64,000 nucleotides of DNA from the NCBI RefSeq assembly GCF_014647895.1, contig NZ_BMQB01000008.1, positions 62,001-126,000 on the forward strand, written 5' to 3'. The stretch comes from Pilimelia anulata. Lineage in GTDB: Bacteria > Actinomycetota > Actinomycetes > Mycobacteriales > Micromonosporaceae. Under the pieces are notes generated by a model. That model did not search any database, was not told where the DNA came from, and was given only the letters and a program-made list of their open reading frames with translations. Position 1 is the stretch's first letter; each line of letters opens with the position of its first letter. A program made the translations under genes and the position numbers. This document shows positions 17,137-26,125 of this stretch, piece by piece.

Positions 17137-18480
17137 TCAGCGCACCTCGCCGGGGCGGGGGTCGCGGGCGCAGCGGAAGCCGCTGAAGATCTGCCGGCGG
17201 ATCGGGTGGTCCCAGTTGCGGAACGTCCCGCGGCAGGCCAGCGCGTCGGTGGCGAAGGCGCCGCCGCGCAGGACCCGGTACCGGGGGCCGAAGAAGACCT
17301 CCGAGTACTCCCGGTACGGGAAGGGGGCGAAGCCGGGGTACGGGGCGAACGTGCTCGCCGTCCACTCCCACACGTCGCCGACGAGCTGGTGCACGCCGGC
17401 CGGCGAGGCGCCCTCGGGGTACGCGCCGACCGGCGCCGGGCCCAGGTGCCGCTGGCCGAGGTTCGCGTACCGGTCGGTCGGGGCGGCGTCGCCCCACGGG
17501 TACCGGCGGGACCGGCCGGTGGCCGGGTCGAACCGGGCGGCCTTCTCCCACTCGGCCTCGGTGGGCAGCCGCTTGCCCGCCCGGGCGGCGTACGCGTCGG
17601 CCTCGTGGGCGCAGACGTGCACGACCGGGGCGGCGGGGTCGAGCGGCTCGACCCGGCCGAACCGGCGCTGCGCCCAGCCGTCGCCGTCGCGGACCCAGTG
17701 CAGCGGGGCGGCCAGGCCGGCCTCGCGGCGGTGGGCCCAGCCGGCGGCGGTCCACCAGCGCGCGTCGGCGTACCCGCCGTCGGCGACGAACGCCGCGTAC
17801 TCGGCGTTGGTGACCGGGTGCGCGTCCAGGAAGAACGCCGGCAGGTCGACCACGTGGGCGGGGCGCTCGTTGTCCAGCGCCCACGGCTCGGTGGAGGTGC
17901 CCATGGTGAACGCCCCGGCCGGGATCAGCACCTCGCCGGCCACCGCGGCGCGCGCCGGCGGGGGCGGCGGGGCGTCCAGCACCGGCGGGCCGGCGCGGAG
18001 CTGGTGGGTGGCCAGCATCGTCTCGGCGTGCTGCTGCTCGTGCTGGAGGATCATGCCGAAGCCGAACCCGTCGTCGTGCAGCCGGCTGCCGGTGAACGGC
18101 ACCGCGTCGAGCAGGTCGAGCACCTTGCCGCGGACGCTGGCCGTGTAGGCGCGGGCCTCGGCCGGTTGCAGCAGCGGCAGCGCCGGCCGGTCCCTGCGGG
18201 CGTGCTTGAACGCGTCGTACAGCTCGTCGATGTCCGACCGCACCGCCGCCCGGGCGCCGAGGTCGCGGACGAGCCACAGCTCCTCCTGGTTGCCGATGTG
18301 CGCCAGGTCCCAGACCAGCGGCGACATCAGCGGCGAGTGCTGGGTGATCAGCTCCCCGTCGTCCACGGCGGTCAGGCCCAGGGTGCGGGCCCTCGTCCGG
18401 TCCAGGGCGGCGGCGACCGCCGCGCGCAGGCCGGCGTCGTCGCCGCGCAGCGCGACCGGGTCGACGATCGATCCGTTCAT
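17137..18480 (-). CDS. egtB: ergothioneine sulfoxide synthase
   Basis: This 447-residue non-haem iron enzyme joins gamma-glutamylcysteine to hercynine with O2 to make the sulfoxide. The N-terminal DinB-like domain supplies the iron ligands (LAHIGNQEELW and QHEQQHAE, an HX3HXE motif). The C-terminal FGE-sulfatase-type domain runs from GEVLIPAGAFTMG to RGGAF and NWDHPIRRQIFSGFRC. Its ATG overlaps the egtA stop by four bases. Confidence 0.94.
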   Translation of the reverse strand: MNGSIVDPVALRGDDAGLRAAVAAALDRTRARTLGLTAVDDGELITQHSPLMSPLVWDLAHIGNQEELWLVRDLGARAAVRSDIDELYDAFKHARRDRPALPLLQPAEARAYTASVRGKVLDLLDAVPFTGSRLHDDGFGFGMILQHEQQHAETMLATHQLRAGPPVLDAPPPPPARAAVAGEVLIPAGAFTMGTSTEPWALDNERPAHVVDLPAFFLDAHPVTNAEYAAFVADGGYADARWWTAAGWAHRREAGLAAPLHWVRDGDGWAQRRFGRVEPLDPAAPVVHVCAHEADAYAARAGKRLPTEAEWEKAARFDPATGRSRRYPWGDAAPTDRYANLGQRHLGPAPVGAYPEGASPAGVHQLVGDVWEWTASTFAPYPGFAPFPYREYSEVFFGPRYRVLRGGAFATDALACRGTFRNWDHPIRRQIFSGFRCARDPRPGEVR

Positions 18481-19745
18481 CCGGCACCCCCCGCCCCCGC
18501 CGTACCCAGTCGGGCGGCGATGCTCACCCGGGCCGCGGCGCGCCGCGGCTCCGGCAGGTCCAGCGCGGCCAGCCCGTCGATCGCGAGCGCCAGGACGGCG
18601 CGCGCGGCGGGCCCGACGACCGGGTCGGCGAGCCCGGCCCGGGCGGCCCGGCGCCAGCGGTCGGCGGCCGGCGCGCAGAGCCGGGCGGCCTCCGCCCGGA
18701 TCGCCGGGGTGGCCAGCAGCGCGCACAGCGCCAGCACCGGCGGTGCCCAGGCGTCGGCGGGCTGCGCGTCGAGGTACCGGATCTCCAGGTACCCGCGCGG
18801 CCGGACCGGCGGGAACAGGGTGCTGAGGTGGTACTCCAGGTCGGCCGTGGTCGGCGGGCCGGGCAGCGCCCCCTCGATCCAGTCGGCGAACGTGGTGCCC
18901 GGCGGCGCGGTCCAGTCGCCGCCGGGGCGGCGCAGGCAGAGCAGCGGGGCGGCCAGGGCGTACGCCGCCCAGGCGGTCGCCGGCGGGACGTCCGCGGCGG
19001 CGACGGTCCAGACCGGGTCGGTCCGGCCGACGTCGATGTCCAGCCAGGCGCACATCCGGGCGGACGCCCGGCCGGTCGGGCGTCCGGCGTGCCGGTCGGC
19101 GGTGGCGAACGCGGCCAGCAGCGGCGGCCCGAGCAGGTGGGCCAGGCGCCACCGCTCGGCGGCCTCGGACCGGTCCCCGGCGTCCAGGCAGACCTGGAGG
19201 CCGGCCGTGCTGCGCATCATGATCCCGCCGGCCGGGCCGGAGCGGGCGTACGCGGCGGCCATCGCGTCGTACCGCGGCGAGGCGAGCACCGGGTGCGGCG
19301 GCCGGTGCGGGTCGAGCCCGGACCGGCCGAGGGCCAGCCCGTGCCGGCCGACCAGGTCGGCCAGGTGCGCCAGGTCGGCGTCGGTGGCGGCCAGCAGCTC
19401 GTCGAGGTCGGCGTACGGCGGGGTGGAGATCTCCACCTGCCCGCCCGGCTCGACGGTGACCCGGCCGCCGCGGGGCAGCGGCGCGGCCGGGCCGCCCAGG
19501 CCGGCGGGTGCGTGCGGGCCGAGCGCCGCCGTGAGCACCGCCGCGGTGAGCTGCCGGCACGGGTCGTCGGCGTGGTGCACGGTGAACTCCAGCTCCGCCC
19601 CCGTGCGGGTGGCCGCCCCGTACCGCAGCGCGCCGGCGGCCACGTACGCGCGGGCGCGGTCGACGGTGGTGAGCACCTCGGCCGGCGCCGCGCCGCGGGC
19701 GGGGCCGGCGGGCCGGGCGGTGGCCGGTGGCGGATGGTGGAGCAT
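18477..19745 (-). CDS. egtA: glutamate-cysteine ligase of ergothioneine synthesis
   Basis: This 422-residue enzyme makes gamma-glutamylcysteine, the sulfur donor for EgtB. It resembles the GshA/EgtA ATP-grasp-like family, with VEPGGQVEISTPPYADL, GIMMRSTAGLQVCLDAG and GYLEIRYLDAQP. It is the first gene of the tightly coupled egtABCD set. The promoter region upstream holds paired repeats. The start ATG at 19745 has AAAGG about ten bases upstream. Confidence 0.92.
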   Translation of the reverse strand: MLHHPPPATARPAGPARGAAPAEVLTTVDRARAYVAAGALRYGAATRTGAELEFTVHHADDPCRQLTAAVLTAALGPHAPAGLGGPAAPLPRGGRVTVEPGGQVEISTPPYADLDELLAATDADLAHLADLVGRHGLALGRSGLDPHRPPHPVLASPRYDAMAAAYARSGPAGGIMMRSTAGLQVCLDAGDRSEAAERWRLAHLLGPPLLAAFATADRHAGRPTGRASARMCAWLDIDVGRTDPVWTVAAADVPPATAWAAYALAAPLLCLRRPGGDWTAPPGTTFADWIEGALPGPPTTADLEYHLSTLFPPVRPRGYLEIRYLDAQPADAWAPPVLALCALLATPAIRAEAARLCAPAADRWRRAARAGLADPVVGPAARAVLALAIDGLAALDLPEPRRAAARVSIAARLGTAGAGGAG

Positions 19746-19763
19746 CCACGCGCCTTTCGTCCG

Positions 19764-19806
19764 GTTACGGGGGACCAGTACGAACGTACGGTGTTACGGG
19801 CGGACC
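19764..19806. promoter_or_regulatory. paired direct repeats around a small palindrome upstream of egtA
   Basis: GTTACGGGGGACC (19764-19776) and GTTACGGGCGGACC (19793-19806) flank GTACGAACGTAC (19778-19789), whose GTACG/CGTAC arms are inverted. The block begins about 19 bp before the egtA start. The arrangement suggests a regulator site or paired promoter elements; no known factor is assigned. Confidence 0.4.
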
Positions 19807-19978
19807 GGTGCGCCGGATCAACCGCGCGCGGCCGGCGGGCGCGGTGGGGATGGGGCTCGGATTCGGGAAAGGGACCCGGATCAGGACAGGGTCCATCGGA
19901 CAGGGAATGTGCGCACGCCCAGTGGTATGACCCTAGCCGGTACGACCGACATCGGCCCGCCGCTCGGCCCGGCCGGCC

Positions 19979-21022
19979 TCAGGGGCGGGCGTCGGCGTCC
20001 ACGTGCCGGACCAGCGCGAGCTGGTCGCCGGACTCGATCCGGCTCGCCCGGCTGTCGTCCAGGCCGACCACCTGGCCGCGCCGGATCACCGCGATGACCA
20101 GGTCGGCCAGCTCCCGCGGCGGGCGGCCGACCTCCTCCCGGGTGGCCGAGCGCATGGCCAGGCTGATGCCCTCGCCGGGGGCGAGCAGGTCCTCGACGAC
20201 GTCCAGCAGCGGCGGGGCCGAGCTGGACAGGCCGAGCAGCCGGCCGGCGGTCGCCGAGGAGACGATCACGTGGTGGGCGCCGCTCTGCCGCAGCAGCGGG
20301 GCGTTCTCCGCCTCCCGGACCGCGGCCACGATCCGGACCTTGCCCGCGGTGAGCTGGCGGGCGGTCAGCGCGACCAGCACGGCGGCGTCGTCCCGGTCGG
20401 TGGCGATCATGAGGGTGCGGGCGCCGGTCACGTTGGCCTCGACGAGCACGCCGGAGCGGGTGCCCGAGCCCTCGATCGCGACCAGGCCCGCGGCGGCCGC
20501 CTCGCGGACCCGGGACGGGTCCCGCTCGACGATGACGATCCGGTCGGCGGGGGTGCCGTTCTCCAGCAGGGCGCTGACGGCGCTGCGGCCCTTGGTGCCG
20601 TACCCGCAGATGATGACGTGGTCCTTCACGGTCTTCCTCCAGCGGTTCACCCGCAGGCCGCTGCGGTACTGCTCGGTGAGGATCTCCAGGGTCGTACCGA
20701 CCAGGATGATCAGGAACACCACCCGGGCGGGGGTGATCAGCAGGACGTTGACCAGCCGGGCGTGCGGCGAGGCGGGGGTGATGTCGCCGTACCCGGTGGT
20801 GGAGAGCGAGACGACCGCGTAGTAGCACGCATCGAGCAGGGTGATGCCGTCCTCGTTGACGTCGCGGTACCCCGCCCGCCCCGCGTACACGACGCCCACG
20901 ACGAGCAGGATCAGCGCGACGGCCGAGCCCAGCCGCGCCGCCAGCGCCACCAGCGGACGCTGGCGGCGCGGCGGCAGGTGAACGGCCCGGGTCGGGGCCG
21001 CGCTCGATTCCTCGGCGTCCAC
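19979..21022 (-). CDS. potassium channel with RCK/TrkA-N domain
   Basis: This 347-residue ion channel subunit has a first membrane helix at about 30-48, the pore loop with the selectivity filter STTGYGD, and a second helix at about 88-110. A cytosolic RCK module (about 130-250) has the nucleotide-binding GYGTKGRSAVSAL, and a C-terminal part follows. It resembles Kch/MthK-type two-helix channels gated by ligands. The GTG start is six bases after a TAGGGT hexamer (21029-21034), pointing to a leaderless mRNA. No ribosome-binding site is visible. Confidence 0.88.
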   Translation of the reverse strand: MDAEESSAAPTRAVHLPPRRQRPLVALAARLGSAVALILLVVGVVYAGRAGYRDVNEDGITLLDACYYAVVSLSTTGYGDITPASPHARLVNVLLITPARVVFLIILVGTTLEILTEQYRSGLRVNRWRKTVKDHVIICGYGTKGRSAVSALLENGTPADRIVIVERDPSRVREAAAAGLVAIEGSGTRSGVLVEANVTGARTLMIATDRDDAAVLVALTARQLTAGKVRIVAAVREAENAPLLRQSGAHHVIVSSATAGRLLGLSSSAPPLLDVVEDLLAPGEGISLAMRSATREEVGRPPRELADLVIAVIRRGQVVGLDDSRASRIESGDQLALVRHVDADARP

Positions 21023-21091
21023 GCCGCCACCCTATGCGACACCCCCGCCCCCGCGGTGGTCGGACCGCGGGGGCGGGGTGCGCGCCGCGGC

Positions 21092-21583
21092 TCAGTCGCG
21101 GCCGGGGGCCGGGCCGTCGGTGAACAGGGCGCGGGCCAGGTCGGCGAGGTCGCCGGCCGCGTCCGCGCCGGAGCGGGCGTGCGGGATCCGGCCCGGCGCG
21201 GCGAGCACCGCGGCGGCGAGCGTGCGTCCGGCCGTCGCGTCGCGCCGCTCGGCGTCGAGCAGGTCCCGCTGTACCCGCGCGTCGGCCCGGGCCTCGGCGG
21301 CCCGCTCGTTGGCCTCGGCCGCGGCGAGCCGGGCGGCGGCGACCGCGCCGCGCTGGACGGTGACGCCGAAGAACGCGCCGACGGCGGCGAACACGACCGC
21401 CTCGAAGCCGGCCAGGAGGTAGACGAGGCGGTCCCAGTGCGGGTCGTCGCGCATGGTGGCCAGGACGATCAACGCGACGGCGAAGACGACGAGCAGGGCG
21501 AGCGCGACGATGGTCTGGAGCCGGTCCAGCCGGGCGCCGGGCGGGTTCGTCGGGGGCTTGTCCGGGGGATTCGGTACGGGCAT
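21092..21583 (-). CDS. small membrane protein with coiled-coil tail
   Basis: I do not recognise this 163-residue protein. It has a short proline-rich start, two hydrophobic helices (about 24-43 and 54-74) and then a long Ala/Arg/Glu-rich segment with heptad-like spacing (AAEANERAAEARADARVQRDLL). A GGGAGG ribosome-binding site precedes the ATG. It sits between the channel gene and helD on the same strand but is separated from both by 70-85 bp. Confidence 0.6.
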   Translation of the reverse strand: MPVPNPPDKPPTNPPGARLDRLQTIVALALLVVFAVALIVLATMRDDPHWDRLVYLLAGFEAVVFAAVGAFFGVTVQRGAVAAARLAAAEANERAAEARADARVQRDLLDAERRDATAGRTLAAAVLAAPGRIPHARSGADAAGDLADLARALFTDGPAPGRD

Positions 21584-21667
21584 CGGGGGCCTCCCTCACC
21601 GAGGATGTCCATCCACGGTAGAGCCCGGCCGCGGCCCGCGGAAGCGGGCCGCGGCGATCGACCGCCC

Positions 21668-23971
21668 TCAGTCCGGCGCCAGCCCGGCCAGCGCGTCGGG
21701 CAGCCCGGCGGCGTACAGCACGACCAGCCGGGCGGTGGCCCGGGTGAGCGCCACGTACAGGTCGCGCAGCCCGCGCGGCGAACCGGCGGCGATCGCGGCC
21801 GGCTCGACCAGCACCACCGCGTCGAACTCCAGGCCCTTGGCCCGGCCGACGGTGGCGATGGTGACCCGGGACCGCTCCGGGTGGGCGGCCCGGACGACCG
21901 GCGCGAGGGCGGCGTACCGGTCCTCGGGCAGCAGCACCCCGACGGTACCGGCGCCGACGGCCGCGCGCTCGGCGGCGACGGCCTCGACCAGCGCCGCGGG
22001 CAGCGCGGCCGGGTCGACCGGCAGCGCCCGCGGCGCCACCCCGGCGGACCGGACCGCCGTCGGCGCCGTGGCGGCCGGGTCGATCGCGGCGAGCACCCGG
22101 GCGGCCGGCGCCATCAGCTCGGCGGGGGTGCGGTAGCTGACGGTCAGCTCGGTCAGCCGCCACCGGTCGGCCAGGTACGGGCCCAGCGCGTCCGCCCAGG
22201 ACGTCGCCCCGCCCCGGTGCCCGGTCTGGAACACGTCCCCGACGATCGTCATCGACCGGCTCGGGCAGCGGCGCATGAGCAGCCGCCAGTCCATCGCCGA
22301 CAGCTCCTGCGCCTCGTCGACGATCACGTGCCCGTACGCCCACTCCCGGTCGGCCGCCGCCCGCTCGGCGGCGGTCCGGGCGTCGACGTCGACGTGCCGG
22401 GCGGCCAGCCGGTCGGCGTCGAGCAGGTCGGTGGCGGCGAGGATCTCGGGGTCGTCCTCGTCCTCGACGTCGATGGACGCCGACCCGCGGACGATCTCCA
22501 GCGCGCCCTCGGCGTACGCGACCGCCCGGCGCTGCGCGCGCGCCGCGGCCAGCCGCTCGGCCCGGTCGTCGGTGCCGAGCAGCTCGGCCGCCTCGTCCAG
22601 CAGCGGCACGTCGGCCGGGGTGTAGGCCGCGCCGTCGGGCCGGTGCAGCAGCCGGCGCTGGTCGGCGGTCAGGGCCGCGCCGGCGACCTCGATCCGGTCG
22701 GGGTCGCCGAGCAGCTCGGCGACGAGCCGCTCCGGGGTGAGGATCGGCCAGAGGGCGTCCAGCTCGGCCCGCAGGCCGGGGTCGCGGCGCAGGTCCCGGC
22801 GCAGGTCGGCGCGGTCGGCCTCGGTGAGCAGGTTGGCCCCGCCCAGCGGGTCGGCGCCGAGGGTGTCGGCGAGCGCGTCGGCCAGGGCGTGCGCCACCTC
22901 CAGGTCGAACAGCGGCCGGGCCGGGTTGTGCGGCTGCCCGGTGCGGCGCACCCGCTCCCGGGCGGCGGCGACCATGGCCGGGTGCAGCAGCACCGTCCCG
23001 TCCTCGGTCTCGATCGGGATCGGCTCGTCCGGTACCCGCTGCCGGTCGGCGACGGCGGCGGCGAGGACGCCGACCATCACCGGGTCGCCCTTGAGCGCCG
23101 CCACCGCCGGGTCCTCGGTGCGCCGGGTGGTGACGCCGGGGAACAGGTCGCCGGTGGTGCACAGCACCACGCCGGTCTCGGCCAGCGACGGCAGGACGTG
23201 GGCGATGTACCGCAGGAAGGTGGTGTTCGGCCCGACGATCAGCACCGCCCGGCTGCTCAGCTCGCGCCGGTGCGTGTACAGCAGGTACGCCGCCCGGTGC
23301 AGCGCCACCGCCGTCTTGCCCGTCCCCGGCCCGCCCTGCACGACCAGCGCCCCGGCCAGCGGCGCCCGGATGATCCGGTCCTGCTCGGCCTGGATGGTGG
23401 CGACGATGTCCCGCATCCGGCCCGACCGCGGGGCGGCCACGGCGGCGAGCAGGGCCGCCTCGCCGGTGATGTCGGCGGCCCGCTGGTCCCCCGCCCCGGC
23501 CAGGTCCAGCACCTCGTCGTCCACGCCGAGCACCCGCCGGCCGGCGGTGCGCAGGTGCCGGCGCCGGCGCACCCCGGCGGGCGCGGCCGCCGTGGCCAGG
23601 TAGAACGGCTGCGCGGCCGGGGCGCGCCAGTCGACCAGCAGCGGCGGCCCGTCGTCGGCGTCGGGGGCGCGCAGGCCGATCCGGCCGATGTACGTGGTGC
23701 CGCCGGCGGCGGCGTCCAGCCGGCCGAAGCACAGGCCGTCCTCGACCGCGCCGTACCGGGCCTCCTCGCCCCGGTGCCGGACCACCCGGCTCTCCCGCTC
23801 GGCGCGGATCGCCGGCGTGCCGCCGTCCTCGCGCAGCGCGGCGGCCAGCTCGGCGCCGGCGGCGGCGCGCAGGTCGTCCAGGCGCGCGTACAGCACGTCG
23901 AGGTGGCGCTGCTCGGCCGCGAGGTCCGCGGCGTCGGCGCGGCGGGGTTCGTCCAGTCGACTCGTTGACAA
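21668..23971 (-). CDS. helD: HelD-like UvrD/Rep superfamily helicase
   Basis: This 767-residue protein resembles HelD, which binds RNA polymerase and uses ATP to release it from stalled DNA or RNA complexes. The N-terminal coiled coil (AAEQRHLDVLYARLDDLR) is followed by motif Q/Walker A (VVQGGPGTGKTAVAL), a middle insert, the Walker B-like HVIVDEAQELS, GDVFQTGH, and C-terminal helicase motifs (VSYRTP, RAKGLEFDAVVL, LYVALTRA). The predicted start is TTG at 23971, with AGGA only one base away, so the exact start is uncertain; no ATG or GTG lies just downstream. Some HelD proteins protect against rifamycins. Confidence 0.88.
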   Translation of the reverse strand: MSTSRLDEPRRADAADLAAEQRHLDVLYARLDDLRAAAGAELAAALREDGGTPAIRAERESRVVRHRGEEARYGAVEDGLCFGRLDAAAGGTTYIGRIGLRAPDADDGPPLLVDWRAPAAQPFYLATAAAPAGVRRRRHLRTAGRRVLGVDDEVLDLAGAGDQRAADITGEAALLAAVAAPRSGRMRDIVATIQAEQDRIIRAPLAGALVVQGGPGTGKTAVALHRAAYLLYTHRRELSSRAVLIVGPNTTFLRYIAHVLPSLAETGVVLCTTGDLFPGVTTRRTEDPAVAALKGDPVMVGVLAAAVADRQRVPDEPIPIETEDGTVLLHPAMVAAARERVRRTGQPHNPARPLFDLEVAHALADALADTLGADPLGGANLLTEADRADLRRDLRRDPGLRAELDALWPILTPERLVAELLGDPDRIEVAGAALTADQRRLLHRPDGAAYTPADVPLLDEAAELLGTDDRAERLAAARAQRRAVAYAEGALEIVRGSASIDVEDEDDPEILAATDLLDADRLAARHVDVDARTAAERAAADREWAYGHVIVDEAQELSAMDWRLLMRRCPSRSMTIVGDVFQTGHRGGATSWADALGPYLADRWRLTELTVSYRTPAELMAPAARVLAAIDPAATAPTAVRSAGVAPRALPVDPAALPAALVEAVAAERAAVGAGTVGVLLPEDRYAALAPVVRAAHPERSRVTIATVGRAKGLEFDAVVLVEPAAIAAGSPRGLRDLYVALTRATARLVVLYAAGLPDALAGLAPD

Positions 23972-24034
23972 TTCCTGCCCTGTCCGTTAAGCTGGAGGTA
24001 GAACGGATCGCGATAAGCGGTCCGTTCTTGTTTT
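23965..24034 (+). promoter_or_regulatory. promoter-like site followed at once by a terminator-like hairpin
   Basis: On the plus strand TTGACA (23965-23970), a 17-bp spacer and TAAGCT (23988-23993) make a good sigma-70 promoter. Directly after the expected transcription start, AGAACGGA (24000-24007) pairs with TCCGTTCT (24021-24028), followed by TGTTTTG. Together they look like a very short transcription unit or an attenuator. The site overlaps the helD start on the other strand. Confidence 0.4.
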
Positions 24035-24499
24035 GTGCGGCCCCGTGCTGCGTTTTGTGCGGACCATTCTGCCCGGCGGCCGCGATTCCCGCCCGGGTGG
24101 CCCACGATTCCGCCCCGGCGGCCGCGATCGGCCAATCGCCGACAATAGCGCTCGCGCGCGGCCCCTGCGCCCGATCGGGCACAACGTCCGTTTTCCGCCG
24201 GTCCAACCGGCGCGGCATCCCGCGCGGCCCGCCCCGGGTTCCGGACCGCCGGCTGACCCCGGGCCGCTGCCGGATTCCTCATCATTTCCCTGAACGCGCG
24301 CTCACCCACTCGGGGGACCTCCCGACCCCCGATCGGGCGCGCCCACCAGGGAAAAGGTCGTGCGTGTGGAAAAGCCGTCCCCAGCCTCATCCGCCGGGCG
24401 CATTTCTACGTACCTCATGCCGCAACCCGACCGCGACCCGTGCGGGGTGCCGCCGGTCCCCCGGTGAGCAGGACATGCGCAGACACGGACGAGGAGCCC
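24029..24499. other. 470-bp gene-free region before the cytochrome b gene
   Basis: No convincing gene is seen. The region holds GTTTTGTGCGG twice (about 24031 and 24051), CGGCGGCCGCGAT twice (about 24075 and 24117), and a hairpin with TCGGGGG (24310-24316) pairing to CCCCCGA (24326-24332). It may carry promoters for helD and for the electron-transfer operon, or a long leader of the latter. Confidence 0.4.
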
Positions 24500-26125
24500 A
24501 TGCCTAAACGCGAGCGAGCGCAGCGGACCGCGGGTGCCGAGAGCACCGCCAGCCCCCCGCGCCGTCGGCTGCCGCGCTTGTGGACGATCGCCGCGGGCGT
24601 ACTGGCGTTCGCCGCCTTCTACGCGGTGGCCGCGTCCAGCACCGCCGGTCGGGTCGCCTATACGTTCGTCTTCTACTTCATGCACTTCTATGCGGGCGTG
24701 TTCATCCTCATGGGCCTGACCGGCACGGTCATCTTCGGCCTGGTGGCGACCGACCGGATCGTGCTGAACCCGCGGCTGCGGGTGTGGATGCAGGCGATCC
24801 ACCGGTGCATCGCCGCGTTCTCGATGATCTTCCTAGCGGTGCACGTGTGGACGAAGGCGACCGGCGGGACGATCACGCCGTTCAACGCGCTGGTCCCGTT
24901 CACCAACCCGGGCGCGACCACCAACCTGTACCTCGGCCTCGGGCCGATCTCCGGCTGGCTGATGGTCCTGATCTTCTGGACCGGCATCGCCCGGGCGATC
25001 TTCGCCGACAAGTGGAGCCCGCGGGTGTGGCGGCTGCTGCACAGCGCCGCGTACCTGGTCTGGCCGCTGGCCCTGCTGCACGGCCTCGGCGCCGGCCGGC
25101 GCCCGGCCGGCTGGGTCACCGCGAGCTACCTGATCTGCGTCGTGCTGGTCACCGCCGCGCTGATCCTGCGCCTGGCGACCAGCCGCAACAAGGCCCGCGA
25201 GCGCGGCCGCAAGGCCCGCCCGGCCATCGCGATCGACGCCGAGGGCCGGCAGGTCCGCACTGTCGACACCACATCGGCCCGCGGCCGCGCGGCGGCGGCG
25301 CCGGCCGAGCGGACGACGAACCCGCTGGAGGAGCGGTGGGCGACCGCGGCGGAGTCCTGGGCGTCCAGCGCGCACGCGCTGGTCTCCGAGGAGCCCGCGC
25401 CCCAGCCGGCCGCCGCGGCCGAGCCGGAGCCGGAGCGCGCGCCCGAGCGGGAGTGGGCCGCCGAGCGCGTCCCCGAGCGGTCGGAGCGCGACGCCGAGCG
25501 CGAATGGGCCCCGGAGCCGGTGGCCGCCGGGCCGCCGGGCCGCCGGGCGGCGCCCGCCCCCGCGCCCGAGCGGCCGGCGTACGAGCCGGCCGCCGGGTAC
25601 GACGACCGGGCGGGGTACGACGACCGCGCCGGCTACGAGCCCCGGCCCGGGTACGACGAGGACGCGGACGCCCGGTTCGCCGAGCGGCTCGACGCCGAGC
25701 CGGCCGACCCGTACGACGGCCCGCCGGCCCGCGCCGAGTGGTACGACGAGCCGACCGGCGAGGTCGACTGGCTGGACGAGCGCGCCGCCGAGCCGGAGTA
25801 CCGGCCGCGCCGGCTGCGCGAGTACGAGCCGCGCGACGCCGACCGCCCCGCCCGCGCGGTGGCCCGGGCGGCGATCGGCTCCCGGGTCGACGAGCGCGAG
25901 CTGGAGATCGACTTCGACGGCGTGTACGCCGACGGCCCGCCCGGCACGTTCGGCCGGATGGAGCCCGACGACACCCCGACGCTGGTCAACCTGGCCGCCC
26001 GGCGGGCGCGCCGGGCGGAGCGGGGCGAGCGCGGCGAGCGCAACCGCGGCCGGTCCCGGTCGCCGCGGTCCGAGGAGTGGTACGCCGACGACGCGTACGG
26101 CGACCGCTGGCGGGAGGCACAGTGA
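24500..26125 (+). CDS. ferric-reductase-like diheme cytochrome b with long charged tail
   Basis: This 541-residue membrane protein has six hydrophobic helices in its first ~230 residues, with histidine pairs spaced as in the ferric reductase/YedZ superfamily: IH-x13-VH in one helix and LLH-x12-LLH in a later one. These would bind two hemes and pass electrons across the membrane. The remaining ~310 residues are a disordered, Glu/Asp/Arg/Pro-rich tail with short repeats (AGYDD, GYEPRPGYDE). The tail lacks the FAD/NADPH domain of classical ferric reductases, and the next gene supplies NADH and flavin sites instead. GAGGAG precedes the ATG. The stop overlaps the next GTG (GTGA). Confidence 0.75.
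   Translation: MPKRERAQRTAGAESTASPPRRRLPRLWTIAAGVLAFAAFYAVAASSTAGRVAYTFVFYFMHFYAGVFILMGLTGTVIFGLVATDRIVLNPRLRVWMQAIHRCIAAFSMIFLAVHVWTKATGGTITPFNALVPFTNPGATTNLYLGLGPISGWLMVLIFWTGIARAIFADKWSPRVWRLLHSAAYLVWPLALLHGLGAGRRPAGWVTASYLICVVLVTAALILRLATSRNKARERGRKARPAIAIDAEGRQVRTVDTTSARGRAAAAPAERTTNPLEERWATAAESWASSAHALVSEEPAPQPAAAAEPEPERAPEREWAAERVPERSERDAEREWAPEPVAAGPPGRRAAPAPAPERPAYEPAAGYDDRAGYDDRAGYEPRPGYDEDADARFAERLDAEPADPYDGPPARAEWYDEPTGEVDWLDERAAEPEYRPRRLREYEPRDADRPARAVARAAIGSRVDERELEIDFDGVYADGPPGTFGRMEPDDTPTLVNLAARRARRAERGERGERNRGRSRSPRSEEWYADDAYGDRWREAQ

Noticed and set aside
23972..24100. Rifamycin-associated element upstream of helD
   Set aside because: No 19-bp inverted repeat of that type is seen; the only hairpin has different arms and lies in a promoter-terminator arrangement.
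23965..24507. Plus-strand ORF with Cys-rich start over the helD upstream region
   Set aside because: The start codon lies in the -35 box of a promoter-like site, the later sequence is Arg/Pro-rich shadow frame, and no ribosome-binding site is present.
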